The translations under genes were made by a program, and so were the position numbers. Source: Lysobacteraceae bacterium (lineage in GTDB: Bacteria > Pseudomonadota > Gammaproteobacteria > Xanthomonadales > Xanthomonadaceae). From it: a DNA stretch of 64,000 nucleotides. Location: the NCBI GenBank assembly GCA_004297225.1, contig SCUI01000010.1, positions 248,001 to 312,000 on the forward strand. Reading direction: 5' to 3'. The notes under the pieces are model-generated. The model had not been told where the DNA came from. It was given only the letters and a program-made list of their open reading frames with translations, and made no database searches. This document shows, one piece after another, positions 58,138 to 64,000 of the stretch (the first letter of the stretch is position 1; each line of letters opens with the position of its first letter).

Positions 58138-58938
58138 CTAGGCAGCCTCCACGGAACGTGCCGCGCTGTCGAACGGAATGGGGCCATCGGGCTGGCCGTC
58201 CAGGAACTGGCGGATCAGCGGATCGCCGGAGGCCTGCAGTTCCGCCGGCGTGCCGCTGAAGACGAGGCGGCCGTTGGCGATCACCAGCGCGAGGTCGGCG
58301 ACCGGCAGGGTCTCGTGCACGTGGTGGCTGACGATGATGCTGGTCAACCCGAGGCTGTCGTTGAGCCTCGAGACCAGGTTCATGATCACGCCGCTGGCGA
58401 TCGGATCGAGGCCGGTGAGCGGCTCGTCGTAGATCATCAGCGGCGGGTCCAGCGCCAGCGCGCGCGCCAGCGCCACGCGGCGCGCCATGCCGCCCGACAG
58501 CTCGCGCGGGTAGAGGTCCGCGGCGGCGCGCAGGCCGACCGCGTGCAGCTTCATTTCCACCAGGCGGCGGATCACCGCGTCGGGCAGCTTCGTGTGCGCG
58601 CGCAACGGCAGCGCCACGTTCTCGGCGGCGGTGAGGTCGGTGAGCAGGCCGTTGCCCTGCAGCAGCACGCCGATGCCCTTGCGCCGTTCCAGCAATTCAC
58701 GATTGCGGGTCGGCAGGACCGATCCAAGCACTTCGACGGTTCCGGCCGCGGGCTGCAGCTCGCCGGTGAGCGCGGCCAGCAGGGTCGACTTGCCGCTGCC
58801 CGACGGGCCGAGGATCGCGACCACGCTGCCGCGCGGCACCTCGAGGTCGATGCCGTCCAGGATCGTGCGCCCGCCGCGGTCCAGGCGCAGGCCGGAGAGG
58901 CGGACGATGGACTCGTGCGGGGACGCGGACGCGGGCAT
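58138..58938 (-). CDS. mlaF: MlaF ATPase (266 aa)
   Basis: This ABC ATPase has Walker A GPSGSGKST, signature LSGGMARRVALAR, Walker B MIYDEPLTGLDP and the H-loop in VSHHVHE. The gene opens the mlaFEDCBA operon that maintains outer-membrane lipid asymmetry. The start is ATG 58936-58938 (MPASASPHES). It diverges from recC with a gap of 68 bp. Confidence 0.95.
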   Translation of the reverse strand: MPASASPHESIVRLSGLRLDRGGRTILDGIDLEVPRGSVVAILGPSGSGKSTLLAALTGELQPAAGTVEVLGSVLPTRNRELLERRKGIGVLLQGNGLLTDLTAAENVALPLRAHTKLPDAVIRRLVEMKLHAVGLRAAADLYPRELSGGMARRVALARALALDPPLMIYDEPLTGLDPIASGVIMNLVSRLNDSLGLTSIIVSHHVHETLPVADLALVIANGRLVFSGTPAELQASGDPLIRQFLDGQPDGPIPFDSAARSVEAA

Positions 58939-59006
58939 CCGCTCATTGTCGCAGGAATGGCCATGGGTCTCGGCAGGTGCGACCGCGGTGCGGCAAGATG
59001 GCGTTA

Positions 59007-62000
59007 ATGTCCGGTGAAGCCGACTTCCGCCTCTATCACTCGAACTCGCTGGAGGTGCTGGCCGGGCTGCTGTCCGACGCGCTGCGCACGCCGGCGCCGG
59101 GGCAGTCGCTGCTGGCGCCGGACACCATCCTCATCCCGCAGGTGGCGATGCGGCGCTGGCTGCAAGCCACGCTGGCCGAGCGGCACGGGATCGCGGCGAA
59201 CCTGGAGTTCCTGACGCCTGGCGAGTTCGTCGCCCATGCGCTGGCGGCCAATCCCGAGCCCGGTACTGCCGCGGAGTCCGCCGAACTGGATCGGCCGACG
59301 CTGCGCTGGCAGCTGTATGCCGCGCTGCTGCAACCGGCGCTGCGCGAACGCCCGGCCATGGCGCAACTGACGGCTTACCTGGACGGCGGCGATCCACTGA
59401 AGGCCTGGTCGCTGGCCGGCGAACTGGCCGCCACCTTCGAGAAGTACCAGGCCTGGCGCCGCGACTGGCTGCTGCGCTGGGAAGCCGGCGCCGACCCCGA
59501 CGATCCGCAGGCGATCCTGTGGCGGGCCGTCGCCAGCGGCCGCGGGCACCGCGCGCGCCGCATCCAGGGCTACCTGGCCCGGTTCGGCGGCGCCGACGGC
59601 GCGGTGCCCGCCGGCCTGCCGCCGCGGCTGTTCGTGTTCGCCACGCTCAACGTCTCGCCCGACGTGCTGCGGGTGATGGCCACGCAGGCCCGCGCCGGCA
59701 CGTTGCATTTCTACCTGCCGACGCCGACGAAGGAATATTGGGGCGATCTGCAATCGCTGGGCGCGCGGTTGCGCGAAGGGACCGATCCGTTTGGCGACGA
59801 AGCCACGGAGCACCCGCTGCTGCGCGACTGGGGCGCGGCCGGCCGCGATTTCATGGCGTTGCTGGGCAGCTACGAGGTCGTGCATCCGTCGGGCGAGATT
59901 GCCGCGTACGCGGATCCGGAAACCGCGCACGACAAGCCGGACTCTTTGTTGCGGCGGATGCAGGCCGACCTGTTCCATCGCCGCGCTGCCCCGTCGGGCG
60001 CGTTGCGCGGGACGATCGACGCCGGCGATCCCAGCCTGCAGTTCCACGCCTGCCACACGCGCCTGCGCGAACTGCAGGTGCTGCACGACCGCCTGCGCGC
60101 GCTGCTCGAGGACAAGCGATTCGACCCGCCGCTGCAGCCGCGCGAGATCGCGGTGCTGGCGCCGGACATCGATCCGTACGTGCCTTTCCTGGATGCGGTG
60201 TTCGGTGGGCAGGGGCGCGGCGACACGATTCCCTGGGCGATCGCCGACGCCAGTCCGCTGGCCGACGAGCCGTTGGCCGCCGCCTTCCTGCGGCTGCTGT
60301 CGCTGCCGGTCTCGCGCTTCGGCGTCGACGAGATCCTGGACCTGCTGTCCAGCCCGCCGCTCGCAGAAGCCGCCTGCCTGGATGCCGGCGCGTTCGAACG
60401 CCTGCACGGCTGGTTGCGTGGCGCCGGCGCGCGCTGGGGCCTCGACGCCGCGCACCGCGCGCGCCTGGGCGCGCCGGAGGACGACGCCTACACCTGGCAG
60501 TTCGCGCTGGACCGCCTGCTGCTGGGCCATGCGACCGATGACGCGATGCTGGTCGCCGGCGATGACGGCGTGGTCGCGCCGTGGACGGAACTGGAAGGCA
60601 GCGCGCTGGAGGCGCTGGACGTGCTGTTGCGCCTGCTGCGCGAACTCTCGCGCCAGCAGCGCGCGCTGGGCGAGGCCATGCCGCCGGCGCACTGGCGCGA
60701 ACGGCTGCTGGGCCTGCTTGAAGCGCTCGTCCCGCGGCCGCCGGCAAGCCGGAGCGGCGAACGCGCGCTCGACCGCCTGCGCGCGCTGATCGACGCCTTC
60801 GCCCGCGAGGCCGAAGCCGCCGGTTTCGATGCGCCGGTGCCGGCCGAGGTCGTGCGCGCGCACTTTGCCGCCGTGCTGGGCGAAGCCGACACCCGCGCGC
60901 CGCTGCTTACCGGCGGTGTCAGCTTCGCGCGCATGGTGCCGATGCGGCTGCTGCCGTTCCGCGTCATCTGCCTGCTGGGCATGAACGACGGCGACTTTCC
61001 GCGCCGCGATCCCGCGGCGGGATTGAACCGCCTCACCGCCGAGCTCGGCACGGACAAGCGCCGACACGGCGACCGTTCCACCCGTGACGACGACCGCTAC
61101 CTGTTCCTGCAGCTGTTCTCCGCCGCGCAGGACGTGTTCTGCGTGAGCTGGATCGGCGCGGATCCGCGCGACGGCAGCGCGCGCGAGCCGTCGGCCGTGG
61201 TCTCGGAGCTGCTGGCGGCGGCGACGGCGTACCACCAGGGCGTCGCGGCATCGGACCTCGTGCTGCGGCATGCGCTGCAGCCGTTCGCGCCGGCCGCGTT
61301 CGGCAGCGGGGATGCGCGCCATTTCAGCTATCGCGCGCACTGGCATCCGGCGGCGGGACAGCTGTCGGGTGCGCGCGCGCCGCTGGCGCCGTGGATGGAC
61401 GCGGCGCTGGCGCTGGCGCCGCCGCCGGAGCCCGAGACCGAGCTGTCGATCGACGCGCTGCGCCGCTTCCTGCTCTCGCCGGCCGAACAGTTCCTGCGCC
61501 AGCGGCTGGGCCTGCGCCTGGCCGAGGTCGAAGCGGAAGGCGAGGACATCGAACCACTGCAGGCGCCCGGTCGCGGCCTGGAGCGCAACCAGCTGCAGCG
61601 CGCGGTGTTCGAGGCGCTGCTCGCCGGCGAGCGCGAGGACGCGATGGCATCGCGGCTGCGCGCGCGCGGGTTGCTGCCGTCCGGGCCGCTGGGCCGGCGC
61701 GCGCTGGCCGGCGTGCTGCAGGAGGTGCGGCCGTACGCGGACGCATTCGCGCGCTGGCGCGGCGACGCGCCGTCGCAGCGGCTGGCGCTGGACGTGGAGC
61801 TCGACGGCGCGCGCCTGCACGGCCGCTTGGCCGACGCCTGGCCGCAGGGCATCGCGCGGCTGCGCTTCGGCGAGCCCAACGGGCCGTCGATGATCCGCAA
61901 CGGCCTGGACTGGCTGCTGGCCTGCGCCGCGGGCGAGACCTTGCCCTTCATCGAATTCCACGAGGTCAAGCAGCGCGGGATCGGCCCCTTCGAGCGGCCC

Positions 62001-62375
62001 AGGCTGGAGCCGGCGCAGGCGCGAGACGCGCTGCGCGTGCTGCTGCAGTGGCGCGCGAAGGGCCTCCGCCAGCCGCTGCTGTTCGCGCCGCGCAGCGGCT
62101 GGTGCTACTACAACGCCGCCGATGTCGAGCGTGGCCTGAAGGCGGCGCGCGCGCAGTGGCAGGGCAGCGACCGCTCGTGGTCGGAAGGCGGGCAGCCCGC
62201 CTACGCGCTGGCCTTGCGCGCCCGCGATCCGTTTACCAGCCGTGAAACGCTGACCGAGTTCGTGCGCACCACCGGCTCGGTGTTCTCGGCGCTGTGCAGC
62301 GGGATTCCGCTCGTGCCCGAGCTGGACGACGACGCCATCGACCGCGCGCTCCGTGCCGGGGACGAGGACGAATGA
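59007..62375 (+). CDS. recC: Exodeoxyribonuclease V gamma subunit RecC (1122 aa)
   Basis: RecC is the Chi-recognising, inactive-helicase subunit of RecBCD. It begins MSGEADFRLYHSNSLEVLAG and shows LAPDTILIPQVAMRRWLQ, LFVFATLNVSPDVLRVM, FRVICLLGMNDGDFPRRDP and CVSWIGADPRDGS, all typical RecC blocks. The length is normal. ATG 59007 is chosen, as upstream in-frame GTG and ATG codons add residues without homology. The end overlaps recB by ATGA. Confidence 0.95.
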   Translation: MSGEADFRLYHSNSLEVLAGLLSDALRTPAPGQSLLAPDTILIPQVAMRRWLQATLAERHGIAANLEFLTPGEFVAHALAANPEPGTAAESAELDRPTLRWQLYAALLQPALRERPAMAQLTAYLDGGDPLKAWSLAGELAATFEKYQAWRRDWLLRWEAGADPDDPQAILWRAVASGRGHRARRIQGYLARFGGADGAVPAGLPPRLFVFATLNVSPDVLRVMATQARAGTLHFYLPTPTKEYWGDLQSLGARLREGTDPFGDEATEHPLLRDWGAAGRDFMALLGSYEVVHPSGEIAAYADPETAHDKPDSLLRRMQADLFHRRAAPSGALRGTIDAGDPSLQFHACHTRLRELQVLHDRLRALLEDKRFDPPLQPREIAVLAPDIDPYVPFLDAVFGGQGRGDTIPWAIADASPLADEPLAAAFLRLLSLPVSRFGVDEILDLLSSPPLAEAACLDAGAFERLHGWLRGAGARWGLDAAHRARLGAPEDDAYTWQFALDRLLLGHATDDAMLVAGDDGVVAPWTELEGSALEALDVLLRLLRELSRQQRALGEAMPPAHWRERLLGLLEALVPRPPASRSGERALDRLRALIDAFAREAEAAGFDAPVPAEVVRAHFAAVLGEADTRAPLLTGGVSFARMVPMRLLPFRVICLLGMNDGDFPRRDPAAGLNRLTAELGTDKRRHGDRSTRDDDRYLFLQLFSAAQDVFCVSWIGADPRDGSAREPSAVVSELLAAATAYHQGVAASDLVLRHALQPFAPAAFGSGDARHFSYRAHWHPAAGQLSGARAPLAPWMDAALALAPPPEPETELSIDALRRFLLSPAEQFLRQRLGLRLAEVEAEGEDIEPLQAPGRGLERNQLQRAVFEALLAGEREDAMASRLRARGLLPSGPLGRRALAGVLQEVRPYADAFARWRGDAPSQRLALDVELDGARLHGRLADAWPQGIARLRFGEPNGPSMIRNGLDWLLACAAGETLPFIEFHEVKQRGIGPFERPRLEPAQARDALRVLLQWRAKGLRQPLLFAPRSGWCYYNAADVERGLKAARAQWQGSDRSWSEGGQPAYALALRARDPFTSRETLTEFVRTTGSVFSALCSGIPLVPELDDDAIDRALRAGDEDE

Positions 62376-64000
62376 GCACCGTGCCCGTCCGCGATCCCTA
62401 TCTCGAACTGCCGCTGGACGGCGTGCGCCTGATCGAGGCGTCCGCCGGAACCGGCAAGACCTTCACCCTGGCCACGCTGGTGACGCGACTGGTGGTCGAG
62501 CGCGGGCTGCGCGTCGGCCAGGTGCTGGCGGTGACCTTCACCGAGGCGGCGACCCAGGAACTGCGCAAGCGCATCCGCGAGCGCCTGCTGCTCGCGCTCG
62601 CGGTGCTGGACGACCCCGGCAGCGACGACGAGGACGGCGAGACCGCACTGACCCGCGAGATCCTGCACGCCCATCGGGACCGCCGCGGTGAGACCGACGC
62701 CGCGCTGCGGCGCCGCCTGCGGCAGGCGACGATGGAAGTCGACCTCGCCGCGATCTTCACCATCCACGGCTTCTGCGCACGCGTGCTGCGCGAGCACGCG
62801 CTGGAGAGCGGCCAGGGCTTCGACCCGCCGGAGCTGCTGGCCAACGACCGCGACCTGCGCGCGGAACTGGCAGCCGATCTGTGGCGCGCGCACGGCAGCG
62901 ACGCTGCCGGCGCCGAGGACCTGGTGGCGCTGTGGAGCGGCGGCCCGCCCGCGCTGGCCGAGGACCTGCGCCTGCTGCTGCGCGAACCCGCGCTGCTGCC
63001 GCCCGAGGCGCCGCTGCCGCCGGACCCGCTGGACAAGGTGCTCGAGACCGGGCGCGCGCTGGCCGACGGCTTCCGCGCGCACGGCCCGGAGTTTCTCGCG
63101 GTGCTGCTGGACGCGCTGGAGCGCAAGGTCCTCCACGGCGGCAGCTACAGGGCCGACTGGATCCAGGCGCTGTGGACCCAATTGGCGGGCTGGTGCGAAG
63201 GCGGCGACTACGAGGCGCCGCTGGACCCGCGCCTGGCGCGCTTCACCCGCGAGACGATGCGCGAGAAGACCAACGCCAAGTTCGTCGGCAACACGCCCGG
63301 GTCGCCGCTGTGCCCGCTGATCGAGGCCTATCTCGAGGCGGTCGCGGCCTGCAGCGCCTATCGCAACCGTCGCCGCATCGCGCTGCTGCACCGCATCCGC
63401 GGGGACGCCCGCCTGCGCCTGGCCGCGCTCAAGCAGCAGCGCCGGGTGCAGACCTACGACGACCTGATCGACGGCGTCGCCGATGCCCTCGACGGCCCGC
63501 ATGGCGCGTCGCTCGCGCGCCACCTGCGCGAGCAGTATTCGGTGGCGCTGGTCGACGAGTTCCAGGACACCGACCCGCGACAATGGAAGATCTTCGACCG
63601 CGTGTTCGGCAGCGGCAGCGATGCCCCCGCGCTGTTCCTGATCGGCGACCCGAAACAGGCCATCTACGGCTTCCGCGGCGGCGACGTCCACACCTACCTC
63701 GCCGCGCACGACACCGCCAGCGCCGCGCCGCCGCTGGGCCACAACTACCGCTCGCGGCCCGCTGTCCTCGCCGCGATCGACGCGCTCTACCGCCAAGCCG
63801 GCGACGACGCCTTCGTCGACCCGCGCATCCGCTTCCGCGAGGTCGAACCGGGCGGCGTGCGCACCGATGCGGACTTCCTCCACCACGGCAAGCCGGCCCC
63901 CGCGCTGACCTTGTGGCAGGCGCCGACGCCTCCGCCGAATGGCAAGGGCGAGATCAAGTCCTGGAACGCCGAGGACTCGCGCGCGCTGTGCACCAATGCA
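62372..64000 (+). CDS. recB: Exodeoxyribonuclease V beta subunit RecB, N-terminal part (3' end outside window)
   Basis: The frame is open from ATG 62372 to the window edge (543 codons). It shows Walker A LIEASAGTGKTFTLA, motif Ia VTFTEAATQELRKRI, IFTIHGFCARVLREHA, Walker B VALVDEFQDTDPRQWKIF and IGDPKQAIYGFRGGDVHTY, which define the RecB 3'-5' helicase (superfamily 1). The remaining helicase motifs and nuclease domain lie beyond the window, with recD presumably following. It is coupled to recC by a 4-nt overlap. Confidence 0.96.
   Translation, partial: MSTVPVRDPYLELPLDGVRLIEASAGTGKTFTLATLVTRLVVERGLRVGQVLAVTFTEAATQELRKRIRERLLLALAVLDDPGSDDEDGETALTREILHAHRDRRGETDAALRRRLRQATMEVDLAAIFTIHGFCARVLREHALESGQGFDPPELLANDRDLRAELAADLWRAHGSDAAGAEDLVALWSGGPPALAEDLRLLLREPALLPPEAPLPPDPLDKVLETGRALADGFRAHGPEFLAVLLDALERKVLHGGSYRADWIQALWTQLAGWCEGGDYEAPLDPRLARFTRETMREKTNAKFVGNTPGSPLCPLIEAYLEAVAACSAYRNRRRIALLHRIRGDARLRLAALKQQRRVQTYDDLIDGVADALDGPHGASLARHLREQYSVALVDEFQDTDPRQWKIFDRVFGSGSDAPALFLIGDPKQAIYGFRGGDVHTYLAAHDTASAAPPLGHNYRSRPAVLAAIDALYRQAGDDAFVDPRIRFREVEPGGVRTDADFLHHGKPAPALTLWQAPTPPPNGKGEIKSWNAEDSRALCTNA

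Noticed and set aside
59004..61961. Long antisense frame (985 codons) opposite recC
   Set aside because: Same GC-bias artefact; recC motifs are intact on the plus strand.

Overview
This window is the replication-origin neighbourhood of a high-GC gammaproteobacterial chromosome. It is most probably a member of the Xanthomonadaceae close to Lysobacter or Luteimonas. The evidence is the order rpmH-rnpA-yidC-mnmE diverging from dnaA-dnaN-recF-gyrB, followed by a tonB-exbB-exbD-exbD cluster and pdxJ; a DnaA that begins MDAW; a PA0069-family radical SAM protein; an mlaFEDCBA operon; and a GTAG-type palindrome like those known from Stenotrophomonas. This assignment is inference from gene order and remembered family sequences, not from a search. 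No rRNA, tRNA, CRISPR array, insertion sequence or prophage gene was seen.

Layout. 1-7.4 kb: the end of a sensor kinase, a small membrane protein, hrpB and tatD divergent across a G-quadruplex-capable tract, a lipoprotein, a YadGH-type ABC exporter and a flavin reductase. 7.4-11.9 kb: an apparent operon of membrane protein, small XRE regulator, secreted-type peptidase/hydrolase and NatAB-type ABC exporter, behind a promoter studded with CTTGACAG half-sites and ended by a terminator. 11.9-16.7 kb, minus strand: a TonB-domain lipoprotein and the conserved mnmE-yidC-rnpA-rpmH block. 16.8-23.6 kb: dnaA, the probable oriC (dnaA-dnaN gap), dnaN, recF and gyrB, with three parS-like ParB sites and two large inverted structured repeats between dnaN and recF. 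23.6-28.3 kb: an M48 lipoprotein protease, a TPR protein and the TonB energy-transduction genes.

28.0-29.0 kb is a low-GC patch. It starts inside the second exbD and contains an unrecognised exported protein with its own promoter. 29.0-32.5 kb: pdxJ, a cardiolipin-synthase-type phospholipase D and a radical SAM protein. 32.5-42.3 kb: a tightly coupled run in which a TetR regulator with an operator palindrome leads a YbhGFSR-like ABC efflux system, an outer-membrane channel, a beta-CASP metallo-beta-lactamase nuclease, a LOG-family protein and a cytochrome c'-like protein. 42.3-49.3 kb: an SLC13-type transporter, a kinase/response-regulator pair, fbp with an oxygenase, and phhA divergent from an Lrp-type regulator across two dyads. 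49.3-64 kb: an amidohydrolase, a rhomboid protease, an rRNA methyltransferase, rmuC, the complete mlaFEDCBA lipid-transport operon, recC and the start of recB, which runs off the window.

The strongest points for follow-up are the cluster of parS-like sites (two embedded in recF), the pair of inverted repeats whose stems show compensatory base changes, the composition break inside exbD2 with the orphan secreted gene beside it, the efflux-plus-nuclease operon, the three-half-site operator in front of the XRE module, and the G4 tract between hrpB and tatD.
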